Of a DNA stretch of 64,000 nt, positions 50,365-61,239 are shown one piece after another; the stretch's first letter is position 1; each line of letters starts with the position of its first letter. Made by a program: the position numbers and the translations under genes. This DNA is from Simmondsia chinensis. Its lineage: Eukaryota; Streptophyta; Magnoliopsida; Caryophyllales; Simmondsiaceae. The stretch lies in contig JAGTTD010000001.1 in NCBI GenBank assembly GCA_018398585.1, positions 13,456,501 through 13,520,500 on the forward strand, written 5' to 3'. Under the pieces are notes generated by a model. That model saw nothing but the letters and a program-made list of their open reading frames with translations, searched no databases and was not told where the DNA came from.

Positions 50365-52075
50365 ACGTCCGAGGTGCATGAACCCAGGGCTCCTAAGGTG
50401 GGTTCAGGTTCAGGTTTGGCAGAGGGTGGTGCTGGTACACCAACATGGGCGGACTATGTTCGTTCTTCATCAAACAAATTCCTTCAGTATTTCCCTCCGG
50501 TCCGTGTCGATGGCAAGACTGTGGGGATCATAACACGTGAGTCGTTCACTTCCGGCAATGAGGAGTTGGAGCGTTGTCTTTTTGGACGTTTGATTGGGAC
50601 AAGTCTTGCTTACTCCCGTGCCCAGGAAATTGCTAGCCTCTTATGGGGCAATAGGGGGCATGAGTGTGTCCTATCGGATGGGGAAGTTTATATATTTTTG
50701 TTTCGCACGAAGGAGTAGGCTGAACGTGTACTCCTAGATGGTCCTTTGTTCTCCAAGGGCGTATGTATGTCACTCCAGCTTTGGAGGGAAGGGCATACAC
50801 TTAGGAAGGACTGTCTTACTGCCTTAGTCTGGTTTCGTATCTCTGGTCTCCCTCTTACATTATGGAGGCATGACTGTATTAGCGTTGCTAGTAGCACTGT
50901 ATGAGTTCCGTTGTTCATGGATAAGGTGACGGCGAACTATACTTGACTAGGCTACGTACATGTCTATGTGGAGGTTGATGCCAAGTCTCCTATCCCTAAG
51001 GAGACCTATCTTGAGATTGATGGTGACCGGGTCAAGTTGAGTATAGCATGTGAGGCCGTTTCCAAGCGTTGCTCACTCTGTTTGACTTTCGGGCACTCGT
51101 GTGTACCACTTGGTCCTCACAACGGCCCTACCATGGCTGCCTTAGTGATAGGGCAGAAGAAAAAGAGGAAACATAAGAAGAAAAATGGGGTTGGGGCTCC
51201 GGGAGAGACCACCGGTGCGGAGTGTCCACCAGCGGTGGCATCGGTGCTAGCAGTGGCTGCTACGCTGCGCAAGGAGGGGATACTTAGACCCGTGGATGAT
51301 GAAAGGCTCGTGGTTGAAGGGAGCGAAGTGGTGGGGGTGGCTGTGCCCCCTGCTGATGGTGGCCCTTTTTAGCATGTGGCCCAAATGGGGCCTAGGTGGC
51401 CTGGGCCCAATGGGGGCTTAGGAAGGAGGGAGGGGAGGGACGTGTGTCCCCCCCTCCCCCAGCCCATTTCTGGGGCGGGGAGCACAGAGCCCACGCTGGG
51501 CTCTGTGCAGGCCTACGTTGGGCCTGACGCAAGCCCAAGCGCGGGCCTTACCAGGCCCAATTTGGGCCTGGACCTTCCTCCGGGGGACACGGACAGTGTC
51601 CCCTTGGCCCAAATTTATGGGCAGCTGCCACCACAACCGGCTACAGCTATGGCTGGGCTGCCCGGCAGCTCAGCCTCGGGTACTAGAGAACGAGCCACTT
51701 CGACTTCGCCCACAAAGTCGCCTTGTCATGGGGTGAGCCATGCCCGACCAGGAAACAGGGTCCGCTCTTCTCGTTCTGGCATGGATTCATCTACTTGGAT
51801 TTAGGATTGTGGCTCACCCGAGGACCTGGGTCGGGCGCTTATTCCTTTCAAGATTAAGGAGGCTCAGGATGCTCTGGGGGGGATCGTTGAGCTTGTCACA
51901 GGTATCGAGAACCAGTCGTCTGGGACTGTACCTAGTGTTGAGTCTCCAAACCGGTTCGCTTTGTTAGCCAAGGAGCGTACGGGCGAGGTATCTACTTCAG
52001 ACAGTACTTCACAAATAGCCCCTATTGGTCGTAGTCTTACGCGCTCTGTTGCAGCCTGTGGGGGCCGTGGGTTAC
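50365..52075 (+). pseudogene. LINE-B ORF1 (DUF4283-like, CCHC knuckle)
   Basis: The position of the LINE-A start codon holds ACG (50365-50367). The frame then reads TSEVHEPRAPKVGSGSG and the DUF4283-like region LAYSRAQEIASLLWGNRGHE, AERVLLDGPLFSKG and LVWFRISGLPLTLW, with a TAG at about 50716 and two more stops up to 50945. The knuckle is intact: CSLCLTFGHSC (C-x2-C-x4-H-x-C). A basic KKKRKHKKKN stretch and a long Gly/Pro-rich tail follow (51390-51720), ending with SPNRFALLAKERTGEVSTSD. Confidence 0.82.
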
Positions 52076-52107
52076 ATTAGTTTCCAGTTTCCGATTATCT
52101 GATGCTA

Positions 52108-53145
52108 GAACGTGAGGGGGTTTAATAAACCCAATTCTATCGCTACACTTCGTGGTTGGATTTCTTCTGACCATTTGAGTTTCATTGGCTTGGTTGAGAC
52201 CAAGACTAAACCTGCTGATATTGAGTCCGCTGTTGCCCGCTGTGCTGAGGGCTGGCAGTATATGTATAGCGAGGTGTGGGGCTGGTGGTGCCGCATCATT
52301 ATTCTCTGGGATCCGAGCTTCTACCGTGTAGCGAGAGTATAGGGTGGGGACCAGTATCTCACCTACAGGGTAACTTACATTCGAGGGGATGTGGACTTCT
52401 TTGCTACATTCGTCTACTGCTTTAACGAGCTGGGACCATGTCGGGATCTTTGGCAGTTTATTCGGGGAGCCAGCATGGGTCTCCAGGGAGAGCCTTGGAT
52501 ACTCTTGGGTGACTTTAACACTATCCTCGATCCTAGTGATAGGAGTGGTGGTCAGGACACTTGGCCTGGCCATGTGGACGACTTTCGAAACTGCGTCTAC
52601 GACTCTGAGCTCACAATCCTCCCGTACTTGGGGCTCTGTTTTACGTGGTCTGGCACGTCGGCTGGTGGCGCTCTCATCCTAAAGCATCTCCACTGGTGTT
52701 TGGTGAGCGAGGATTGGCTCCGCTCTTTCTCTGCTTCATCTGTTGAGCATCTTCCACGGGAGTTATGTTCCGATCATTATCCTTTTATAGTTAGAGGACT
52801 TGGAGAGCACCGCTCCCTGTGGCTTCCTTTCAAGTTCTTTAACTTCTGCACTGACCATGAGGAGTTCATTCCTACAGTGCGGAGAATTTGGGAGACTAGG
52901 ATTGAGGGCAACCCTATGTTTCCGCTCACTCAGAAGCTGAAGAGGTTGAAGGCTGAGGTGAAGGCTCTCAATACTAGGCACTTTAGTCATATTTCAACTC
53001 GAGTGGTCACGACAAGGGATTCCTGGACCTCAGGCCAAAGGGCTTTAGATGGTGATCCTGAGAGTGTGGACCTTCGTGATGAGGAGCGTCGCCTTTCTCG
53101 GGAGTATTCGAGGTTATGTCGGGATGAGGCGGCTTTCTACCGTTA
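52108..53145 (+). pseudogene. LINE-B ORF2 endonuclease domain
   Basis: Begins NVRGFNKPNSIATLRGWISS with the Asn box, then LSFIGLVETKTKPADIESAV with the Glu, RIIILWDPSFYRVARV, a stop, GEPWILLGDFNTILDPSDRS, LCFTWSG and the intact CSDHYPFIVRG box near 52765. All catalytic residues I can identify are present, unlike LINE-A. The last frame ends at a TAG (53144) where Gln is expected. Confidence 0.87.
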
Positions 53146-54531
53146 GAAGTCTCGGGTCCAGTGGCTCTCTTTAGGGGATCAGGGTACCCAATTCTTCCAT
53201 AAGTCTATCACCCATCGACAGGCTAGGAACTAGATCTCTTCTATTGTGTGTCCTGACAGTATGAGGACTTACGATGATAGGGAGGTTTCGAAGACTGGGG
53301 TCTCTTTTTTTCAGGAGTTGTTGACTGAGCCGAGTGGGTTGCTTCGTGAGGATGTCTCAAGGCTGTTTCAGACTTGTCTTTCTAAGAATTAGGCTAGGCC
53401 GCTAACTCTTCCAATTTCTGATGCTGAGGTTAGAGATGCTCTCTTCTCTACTAGTGATGACAGAGCATCGGGTCCTAATGGTCATACTCCCTGTTCTTTA
53501 AGAGGGCCTGGGATGCGGTGGGTCGAGATGTGGTTCGAGCTGTTCGTTCATTCTTCCAGTCAGGGCGCATACTGGGCACCCTAAACTCTACCCTAATTAG
53601 CTTGCTTCCTAAGATGGAGAATCCCTCCACCTTCGCTGACTATCACCCGATCTCTTGTTGCAATGTGATCTATAAGTGTATCACTAAGATCATTACAAAC
53701 AGGCAGAAAGGGGTTCTCCCTTTCCTGATTGATGACTTGCAGTCTGCTTTCGTGCCTAGTAGGTGGATTTTGGACAGCATTTTATTGGCTCAGGAGCTTA
53801 TGCACGACTATCACCCTCAGACAGGGGCACCTCGGAGCGCTCTGAAGGTCGATATAAGCATGGCCTTCGACACGGTGCGGTGGGACTTCATCCTCTCTAC
53901 TATACACTGTATGGGTATCCCCAAGGTTATGATTCGATGGGTGCGGGAGTGTCTTTTCACAGCCAGATTCTCAGTCGCCATTAATGGGGAGCTTTAGGGT
54001 TTCTTTAGCACGAGCCAGGGTATCCGACAAGGGGATCCTCTCTCTCCCTATCTTTTCATCATCGCCATGGAGGACCTTCAGGGCCTGCTGCGTCGTGCCA
54101 CTTCTGACCTGCAATTTCGTTTTCGCCACAACTGTGATCGCACCCACCTAACTCACCTGTGCTTCGCCGATAACCTGATGATCTTTTGTGAGGCCGATGA
54201 GGGTAGTGTCTCAGTCATCCATGAGACGTTGGATCATTTTGCCGTACTTTTGGGGCTGTCCACGAATGCTGCTACGAGCACCGTCTTCGTGTCTAGGGCT
54301 GATCTTGAGTTTCAGCAATCTATAGCAGACAGTCTGGGGTTCAGATTGGGGCAGTGTTCGGTCAGATATCCGGGGGTTCCGCTTTTATCATCAAGGCTTC
54401 AGTTCATCCTCTTTATGCCTCTTTTGGACCGCATCCTTTCTCGCATCCAGCTCTGGACTTCACGAGCTTTATCTTATGCTGGGAGACTACAGCTTATTAG
54501 CTCGGTGCTCTTCTCTATCCAGGTCTTCTAG
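53146..54531 (+). pseudogene. LINE-B ORF2 reverse transcriptase
   Basis: RT blocks FADYHPISCCNVIYKCITKI, LQSAFVPSRWILDSILLAQE, KVDISMAFDTVRWDFI, then after a stop SQGIRQGDPLSPYLFIIAME. The active site reads CFADNLMIF, so the second catalytic Asp is Asn (GAT AAC). VRYPGVPLLSSRLQFI has a Leu to Pro change. A frameshift lies near 53490 and a stop near 53994. The enzyme would be inactive from the active-site change alone. Confidence 0.9.
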
Positions 54532-55668
54532 ACATTGCTGCCTTCCTCTTAAAAGGCACTTCGCCGGCCCGGGGGGGGAGGGGGCGAAGGTGGCCTGAAG
54601 GCACTTATGTTATCCTCGTAGATTGTGACGGATTCGATGCTTGACTGAGTGGAACCAGGCTTCTCTTATGAAGCACATCTGGGTCCTGCTCACAGATTGT
54701 GATTACCTCTAGCCTTGGTGGATTCATGCCAACCGACTTCAGGGGAGGAGCTTCTGGTAGATTGAGGCCAAGGGATCGATTCATTGGTCTTGGAGGAGCA
54801 TCCTCAATGTTCGGCCTCTTTGTGACATGGTTTTTAGGCACATCATCGGAGATGGTCGAGATACTGCTCTTTGGGCTGATTATTGGCTTCCGTGCAGGCG
54901 ACTCACGGGGAGGTTCTCAAACCGCATCTTACACTCCACTTGTCATCTTTGGGGCTCTCGAGTATCAGATATTATTGAGGGTGATGAGTGGAGGTTTCCT
55001 CAGGACAGAGTTGAGCTGCTGCCTTTCTGAGCGTTTGTTGATTTCAGGCCCCGGCCGTGTGTTGCAAATAGTGTCAGGTGGATGGGAGACCAATCCCGCA
55101 TATTCACCACCAGATCAGCTTGGGAGATGATCAGCAGTAGGAGGGAGGAGGACTCCATCCATTGTCTCCTTTGGTTCCGGTTGCACATTCCGTGGCATTC
55201 CTTCATTCTTTGGCATGCCGCCTGTGAGCCACTTTGGACCCATGGCAGACTGCTCAGACATCAGGTTCCAGGCGTCCAGTCTTCATGTGTGCTGTGCGGT
55301 TCGGAGGATGAGTTGCGCAGCCATCTTTTCTTCGCCTGCAGCTTCTCTGCTTCTGTTTGGTCTCGGGTGTCATCGCGCACCTCCATTGCTTGGCCAGCGC
55401 TTCCTTAGTGTGAGCTTGCTGAATGGGCTTCTTCTCAGCTCCGTGGTTATGAGGTGGACCGCATCCTCGACCGCCTTTGCGTCTCTGCGATGGTCTACAT
55501 TCTTTGGTACAAGCGCAACCTGAGGATTCAGCGTTCTCAGTCCAGACCTTCTGCTGCTATTATTGAGGAGATCACAAGATTGGTCCGCAGCCGTCTTATC
55601 TCTGCTCCTATGCTCCGTGGTGCTCATCGTCACACTCGGCTTTTGCAAGAGTAGGGGGTCGAGCGTTA
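54532..55668 (+). pseudogene. LINE-B ORF2 C-terminal zf-RVT domain
   Basis: It is readable as IIGDGRDTALWADYWLPCRR, IFTTRSAWEMISSRREEDSI, LHIPWHSFILWHAACEPLWT, then the cluster SSCVLCGSEDELRSHLFFAC, and VYILWYKRNLRIQRSQSRPS near the end. Several frameshifts are present. A G-rich run at 54570-54590 replaces the corresponding GGGCCCGGGTGGGG of LINE-A. Confidence 0.82.
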
Positions 55669-55860
55669 GTTTTGTTTGGCTTTCAGCTTTGTTTCTTTTG
55701 TTTGGTCCATGTTGACCTTTGATGCTTTTTGCTTTGTTTTGTTTCATACTTTGATTCTTCGATGCAGGCCTCTTTGGCCATGACTTGGGGTATGCCCCTC
55801 GTAGACTTGTACATATATTTTTTCATATATGGTATTTATCACTGACTTACCAAAAAAAAA
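55669..55860 (+). other. LINE-B 3' UTR and poly-A tail
   Basis: Ends TATTTATCACTGACTTACC and then nine or so A, almost identical to the LINE-A 3' end. Confidence 0.85.
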
Positions 55861-55874
55861 GGTAAACGTGAGTT
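55861..55874. repeat. Target-site duplication of LINE-B (right)
   Basis: GGTAAACGTGAGTT; partner of 49739-49752. Copia RT resumes immediately. Confidence 0.95.
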
Positions 55875-56420
55875 ACAATAAAGCGCGACTTGTGGCACAA
55901 TGATATCGTCTACATGCTAGTATTGATATTTTTGAGATGTTTAGTCATGTGATTAAGCCTCCTACTGTCCATCTCATGCTATGCGTTGCTCTTTCGTATA
56001 ATTGGCTTGTTCACTAGCATGATGTAAAAAACGCCTTGTTGAATGGATACTTGTCTGAGGTTATTTACATGAAGCAACCTCTGAGTTTTGTCCATCCTGA
56101 TTTTCCAGGTCATGTTTTTAGGCTTTGTTGTGCACTGTATGTGCTTAAGCAAGCTTCTCGGGCACCTTTTCAATGGCTGAGTCCCTTCTTACTTGGCATG
56201 GGTTTCTTCTCTTCAAGAGCTGATGCTTCTTTGTTTATATTGACTTCTCCTTAAGGGGTCCTGGTATTATTCTTATATGTTGATGATATTTTATTGATAG
56301 GTAGCATTGAGGCCTTTTTGTCTTCCTTTATTACAAAACTTGTTGCCACATTTGTCATTACAAATCTGGGTTCCTCTCAACTATTTTCTTGGCGTGGGAG
56401 CCACCCACGGTTCCTATGGT
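55875..56420 (+). pseudogene. Copia reverse transcriptase, downstream of LINE-B
   Basis: Readable pieces are HDVKNALLNGYLSEVIYMKQ (usually DVxNAFLHG), PDFPGHVFRLCCALYVLKQA, FLLGMGFFSSRADASLFILT, a stop, and then the palm motif LYVDDILLIGS near 56277-56310, with both Asp residues. Then NYFLGV-like sequence follows near 56380. A frame change occurs near 56000. The C-terminal part is more decayed than the middle. Confidence 0.78.
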
Positions 56421-57195
56421 TTACATTTATGTTAGAAGTGTTTGGAGGATCTTTTGATTAAGTTTTCTTTGCTTGAAGAAAACCGTATTAGTATTTCATT
56501 GGCTGCTAAGTCCTTAGCGAGTCACACAAATGGTGTTCCTGTTCTAGATCCATCCAGTTACAACATTGTGTTAGAGCTCTCCATAATTTGACCTTGACAA
56601 GATTAGAAATTGCTTATTCTCTTAGTTTAGTCACTCGATTTATGCATTGTCCTACTTTAATTCATCTGCAGCTAGTGAAGCATATCTACTAATATCTCAA
56701 AGGTACCTTTCATTTGATCTGTACCGACGCCCTTGTTCAATATCTTGACTAATTGCCTACACAGATGTTGATTAGGGAGGGTGCCTTGACACTTGCGGTT
56801 CTACGATTGGTTATGCCATATTTCTTAGAACAAATTTTTGGTCATGGAATGCATGAAAGCAGCACTTTGTTTTTTGCTCTAGTACTGAGTATGAGTTTCG
56901 TTCTAGGCCCATGATATTACAAAAACATATTGACTATGTCAATTGCTTAAGGAGCTTGGTGCTTTTTTTATGCTCTTACTATGTTTTGGGATAATTTAGT
57001 GCATCATACCCGTCTACAAACCCAATGTCGCATCGTCGTACAAGTCATTGAGTAGTAGACTTCTATTTTGTTTGTAATGTTATAGTCCGATATGTTCCTT
57101 CTCAATCACAGGTTGCCAACATCTTTAGTTCATCCTATTTTCAACAACTTTATTGCAATCTTTCCACGGGTGCTCTGGTTTAGATTGAGGAGGGA
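56421..57195 (+). pseudogene. Copia RNase H remnant and polypurine tract
   Basis: Fragments of the post-RT region (AAKSLASHTNGVPVLDPSSY, HIYxYLKGTFHLI) and RNase H (YTDVD, stop, GGCLDTCGSTIGYAIFL; CSSTEYEF; VRYVPSQSQVANIF) are visible in changing frames. AGATTGAGGAGGGA at 57182-57195 is the purine tract directly before the LTR. Confidence 0.65.
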
Positions 57196-57335
57196 TGTTA
57201 GTATATATTTGTTTTTTTGTATTCCTTCTTTTATTTTTCTATTATATACTCCTGTATACCTCTACATCGCATTCTGTACTCATAATATATAGAGGTCTCC
57301 GTATCCCTTGAGAGGGTACATTTCCTCCATTCAAC
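57196..57335 (+). repeat. Copia 3' LTR (140 bp)
   Basis: Starts TGTTAGTATATATTTG and ends CCATTCAACA. A TATA-rich stretch and the TCATAATATATAGAGG box precede the end. The boundaries rest on the purine tract and the TG/CA ends only, since the 5' LTR is missing. Confidence 0.65.
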
Positions 57336-57608
57336 ACTTACATTACTTAATTTGTACTTGTTTCTTTGTAAATGTATGGAATTGAATTCGCTCTACTCTA
57401 CTACAAGTAATGTTTAATGCAAATGATTGTTATTCAACCAAACTTTAAAAGTATAGGCTAATCCAAATGCCTGTTTCGTTGCTTTCATGCCCCTATATAG
57501 GTGATCTGACTTGGTTCATAGTAATTAATGTAATTTTTGAATCAACAGTTGGTTCGAATTATATTATTTGTTTAAATATGGCTTTCCTTGTTGACTTGTA
57601 GTCGTACT
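57336..57608. other. Short intervening stretch, no gene
   Basis: AT-rich, no coding frame, no repeat or terminal motif noticed. Confidence 0.5.
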
Positions 57609-58508
57609 TGTTAGAAACAGCATCATAAAAGATTAATTATTTAACTTTTATTTATTAGTAAAAAGACAAATTTGTTTATTTATTGTCTATTTGTGTTTAC
57701 GAGCTCTACATGCATGTATCTTCGTGTCAATATTTGATTTAAGTGGTCAATATTGAGATTAAATCTAAACTACAAATAGATTTAGATGAAAGGGAACGAT
57801 ATATTATCTAAAATAAGTTTGTAGTCAATGATACATTTGAACTACTTATTTGTTAAGACTATAATGAGGCATAAGTGAGAATGGACTACTTGTGTTAATT
57901 ATTTCCCAACTACTAACAGAAGTAAATTGTTTATATTACACTAGTAAGGGATAACTCTAAATAATGAGAATGTCTTGGACTTGTCCATGTAGTGTTCATC
58001 ACTTTGATTTACTTACAAGTGAGGTCTCTTAGAGGGACCAATATTCTTTAGGTTGTATCATAAAATGCGGTGGGAATGAACATTCAATATAAAATTTATG
58101 GTCTCTTCTTGAGATAAGATATCCCTATAGTGGATTTGCAATGAATATCAAAATTTTCTGGTAAATTTTATTTTTAGAAAATAAAAGGAAAAGTTTCTCC
58201 TAAGTCAAATATTTTTTGAGCCCACACTCTGGATGTTTTTTAGAAAAGATTACGACGAAGGCTTTACGGTTTCTAGAATTCTTGGCAAACTTGTTTTATT
58301 CTACTTTTAAGGTAATCATTTAACTCTTCTTTTTTATGCGTTCCTTTATTCTTTATTTTCATATCAATTATATATAGGTGTCTTTTATTAGACAGTTTTA
58401 CGTCATCCACGACCATATTAAGGCTGAGGTCCTAAATCAAATTACATTTAATTCTCCGTTGTGCATATTTATTTATTTTTAGAAATATTTTTGAAATATT
58501 TTCTAACA
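57609..58508. repeat. Solo-LTR-like repeat, copy 3 (internally shortened)
   Basis: Starts TGTTAGAAACAGCATC (copy 1: TGTTGGAAACCGCATC) and ends TTTTCTAACA. Shared boxes include TTGAACTACTTATTTGTTAAG, GACTTGTCCATGTAGTGTTC and TTTTTTGAGCCCACACTCTG. About half the length of copy 1 is missing. The flanking pentamers GTACT and ATATT do not match, so no target duplication supports it as an intact insertion. Confidence 0.62.
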
Positions 58509-58671
58509 ATATTGTGTTATGCTGGAGCTTCATGTTGTAGCAGCAGTCCACTTGTTGCAAATCGATTTATGTTATAATAAAATTATGTTGGTGAAATATG
58601 TTATCAATTATTAAATAAGGCTATAGTTGATTACAACTCCAGTTTGGAGTGTAAATATTAGCATGCAGTCG

Positions 58672-59053
58672 TGTTAACAATAACTGTAGAAAATTAAAAC
58701 AAAGGCAAAATCAAAACACAATGATTAAAATAATCAACACTTCTAAATATTTGGATGATTAACGCAAAGATGAAAACAATGCTTAAATAATTATCCTAAG
58801 AATACCTAATCCTAACCTACACTAGGAAAATGAAAGTGTGAGACAAAGCCATCAATGGCTTCATCATGGTCATGATGACCGGTTACAAAGAGGAAGTAGG
58901 AGAGAAAACAATTTCACCTACCACACCAGTAATGTTGACCTACCACAAAATTAAACCGCTAGGAATATTCTATGTACAAATACAAGATGCCTAAGTACAA
59001 ATACTAATAAGTATGTACATATAAAATACAAAAGTAATACTTAATATTTAACA
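58672..59053 (-). repeat. COP3 3' LTR (382 bp)
   Basis: On the + strand it runs from TGTTAACAATAAC to TATTTAACA. It shares long blocks with 63407-63833, such as AAAACACAATGATT, CATGGTCATGATGACCGG and TTACAAAGAGGAAGTAG. Confidence 0.9.
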
Positions 59054-59068
59054 CTCCCCCTCAAGTTG
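59054..59068 (-). other. COP3 polypurine tract
   Basis: The minus strand reads AACTTGAGGGGGAG directly before the LTR end TGTTAAAT, the typical copia arrangement. Confidence 0.88.
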
Positions 59069-59790
59069 AAGCATAAAGGTTTGTCATGCCCAACTTGCGA
59101 AGAAGAGCTAAAACAACTAGTGCTTGCCAAAGCCTTCGTGAAAACGTCAGCAAGTTGATTTGTGGATGACAGTTAATCTCGATGCGCTTCGTTCTTTCAT
59201 GAAAAACTGGATTAGATGCTATATGGAGTACTGCTTGATTATCACAAAATAACATAATGGGAGCCCGTTAGTATCAACTAATAAATCTGATAACAATCTT
59301 CTCAACCGAACAATCTCGCTGGTGATGGTTGCCATTGAACAATGCTCTGCTTCAGTTGACGAACGGGAAACAACTAGTTGCTTCTTAAATCATCATGAAA
59401 TCGGCGCCTGCCCCAATAATTCAACGTAACCTATAGCCAACCGTCTAGTAGTAGGACACCCGACCCAATAAGTGTCACAAAACTTGCGAAGCTTCAAATC
59501 ACTATCAAACGGTAAAAATACTTCTTGACCTGGAGTCTCCTTTAAATAAGGAAGGACCCGCGAACTAACTCGAAAAATGCACAGCATAACAAATATCGGG
59601 TCGAGTAATAGTGATATACAGCAATCCACAAACCAGATGCCTATACAGACTAGGATCTGTAAAAATATCGCCTACTCCATCGACCAAACCATGATTTTGG
59701 ATAATGGGAGTGAAGATAGGTTTAGCACCCAACATTCCTACTTCATTAAGAATGTCTAAGACGTACTTTTGTTGACTTAACATGACCCTT
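59061..59790 (-). pseudogene. COP3 RNase H and RT end
   Basis: 59783-59393 carries the RT end (KYVLDILNEVGMLGAKPIFT, SLYRHLVCGLLYITITRPDI) and the start of RNase H (LKLRKFCDTYWVGCPTTRRL, where DxDWxGC is expected, with the Asp residues changed). 59255-59061 has [20 protein letters not shown] and TKRIEINCH, the copia RNase H box. Frame changes separate the pieces. Confidence 0.82.
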
Positions 59791-60296
59791 TTTTACGACT
59801 GAGCCACTTCAATGCCCACAAAATAATTTACGGCCCCGAAATATTTAATTCCAAAAGAAGTATTCAAAACTTCTTTAACTTTCAAAATATTCTTTGTTAT
59901 TCCCGGTAATAATCACACCATCCACATATATCAAATTAGCCGTATAAGTTTCACCGCGGAAATAAGTAAGAAGCGAATAATCTAATTTATATTGACAAAA
60001 TCCCATGTTGATTAAGGTAGAGCTGAATTTCTGATTCCAATTACAAGATGCATGTTTTAAACCATAAAGAGATTTACGAAGACGACACACTTTGCCTTCA
60101 TTTTTCCATTCAAAATCTAGGGGAAGTTTCATATAAACTTCCCCATCTAGATCTCCATGTAAAAATGCATTATTAACATCCAATTGGTGAATTACCCAAC
60201 TTCTAGCCGTGGCAATAGCTAGGACACAATGAACGGTGACTAATTTAGCAACAAGAGCAAAGGTATCACGATAGCCTAGACCTTCCACTTGTGTAT

Positions 60297-60312
60297 ACCC
60301 CTTTGCTACCAA
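60297..60312. repeat. Target-site duplication of RTE-4 (left)
   Basis: ACCCCTTTGCTACCAA, repeated at 60421-60436 as ACCCCTTTGCTGCCAA, one mismatch in 16. Confidence 0.88.
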
Positions 60313-60420
60313 CAACAACAAACTCAGTGCCTGCAAGGGCTCCCGCCAAAGCAGGGTCCGCGGAGGGGCCGGGGGGGGGATGCGCTCAGCCTTCCCCCTT
60401 CAGAGGGCTACCCTGATGAG
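60313..60420 (-). mobile_element. RTE-4: 108-bp tail of an RTE LINE
   Basis: The minus strand ends in GTTGTTGTT and contains GAAGGGGGAAGGCTG and AGCAGGGTC-complement words, like the last part of RTE-1. The 16-bp duplication is the same length as that of RTE-1, so both fit one integration machinery. Confidence 0.85.
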
Positions 60421-60436
60421 ACCCCTTTGCTGCCAA
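60421..60436. repeat. Target-site duplication of RTE-4 (right)
   Basis: Partner of 60297-60312. COP3 RT sequence resumes after it. Confidence 0.88.
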
Positions 60437-60645
60437 TCAGACCTTATAATGCTCTATTGTCCTGTCTGACTTGTATTTCACCTTGTACACTCACTTGGAA
60501 TCTATATCTTTCTTCCCATCTAGTTGTTTCTTTAATGGCCATGTACTGTTCTGCTCTAAAGCTTAAATCTCTTTCTCCATTACATCCCTCCAATGTTTAT
60601 ATAGTACGGCCTATTGAAAACTTTTGGGCTCATCACAAGAAGTGA

Positions 60646-61239
60646 TGGCATTTAAAATAGTCACGTGGGCATCATAAAATTATGCGTTGGAAAAAAAATT
60701 TGAAATGGGATACAAAATACCCGAGTTAGCTGATGGATCGGATGTAAGGGGATGGGCTATAGATGACGAAATATTACAAATAAAGTCTTGATATCTGACC
60801 GGTATTGAAAGTATACAACCACTTCTTCTTGTCATAATTTCGGAACCTGGCTCATGACTAAACTCAATCGGACTCGGGCCTTCCAAATCTGTGTCAACCA
60901 GCTCACTGCTTGTCGGTTCTGCTAGATCAACAGGTTTCAGGCTCCAGTGAACCGGCCAGTTCTGCTGTTGCAGGGAGAACCAACTCTTCATCATGTAAAA
61001 AATCGGTTGGTATTTCTTTATTGGATTCATCAAAGTGATTTATTTTCACTTGTGGCTAAAAAGGGAAAAACTTCCTCCTAAAAATTCACATCTCTTGACA
61101 CAACAATTTTCTCATCTTCAAGACTATAAATCTTGTATCCCTTTTTCCAATGAGAATTTGCCAAAAATATTCCTGGAGAAGCCCAGCTTTCAAACTTATC
61201 ACTAGTCTTGGTCAAATAATAACATTGACAACCAAAAAC
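60646..61239 (-). pseudogene. COP3 integrase C-terminus and linker
   Basis: 61239-61070 reads like the copia integrase end (CYYLTKTSDKFESWASPGIF, KGYKIYSLEDEKIVVSRDV). 61033-60680 is a Pro/Ser-rich linker (VDLAEPTSSELVDTDLEGPS, EPGSEIMTRRSGCILSIPVR) before RT. One stop separates them. Confidence 0.7.

Larger units (their letters stand above)
49753..55860 (+). mobile_element. LINE-B: near full-length L1-type LINE
   Basis: A 6.1-kb copy of the family of LINE-A, with leader, ORF1, ORF2, 3' UTR and poly-A tail, flanked by a perfect 14-bp duplication. It differs from LINE-A in where it is broken: the ORF1 start ATG has become ACG and the RT active site is altered, while the endonuclease His box and ORF1 knuckle are intact. 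It is inserted in a copia RT. Confidence 0.93.
47834..57335 (+). mobile_element. Decayed Ty1/copia element split by LINE-B
   Basis: The + strand carries remains of the gag knuckle, protease, integrase, RT and RNase H in copia order, and a 3' LTR at 57196-57335. The 5' LTR and most of gag are missing at the junction with NA2. The RT segment HPDFPGHVFRLCCALYVLKQ and the short 140-bp LTR suit the Retrofit/Oryco-like branch of copia. LINE-B sits in the RT coding region. Stops are so frequent that the element must be old. Confidence 0.85.
59875..60645 (-). pseudogene. COP3 reverse transcriptase
   Basis: The RT start is upstream of the RTE insertion (ALEQNSTWPLKKQLDGKK, then DIDSKWVYKVKY, near 60580-60470). 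After the insertion the open 153-residue frame has VAKGYTQVEGLGYRDTFAL, then VIHQLDVNNAFLHGDLDGEV, KSLYGLKHASCNWNQKFSST and the active site IYVDGVIITGN, in which the second Asp is Gly. This change alone would abolish polymerase activity. Confidence 0.87.

Noticed and set aside
51376..51804. Pro/Gly-rich frames in three registers
   Set aside because: They are due to GGGCC-rich low-complexity DNA in the ORF1 tail of LINE-B, not separate genes.
54570..54590. G-rich run in LINE-B as a G-quadruplex element
   Set aside because: It corresponds to an ordinary coding GGGCCCGGGTGGGG in LINE-A and is probably an expansion or degradation.
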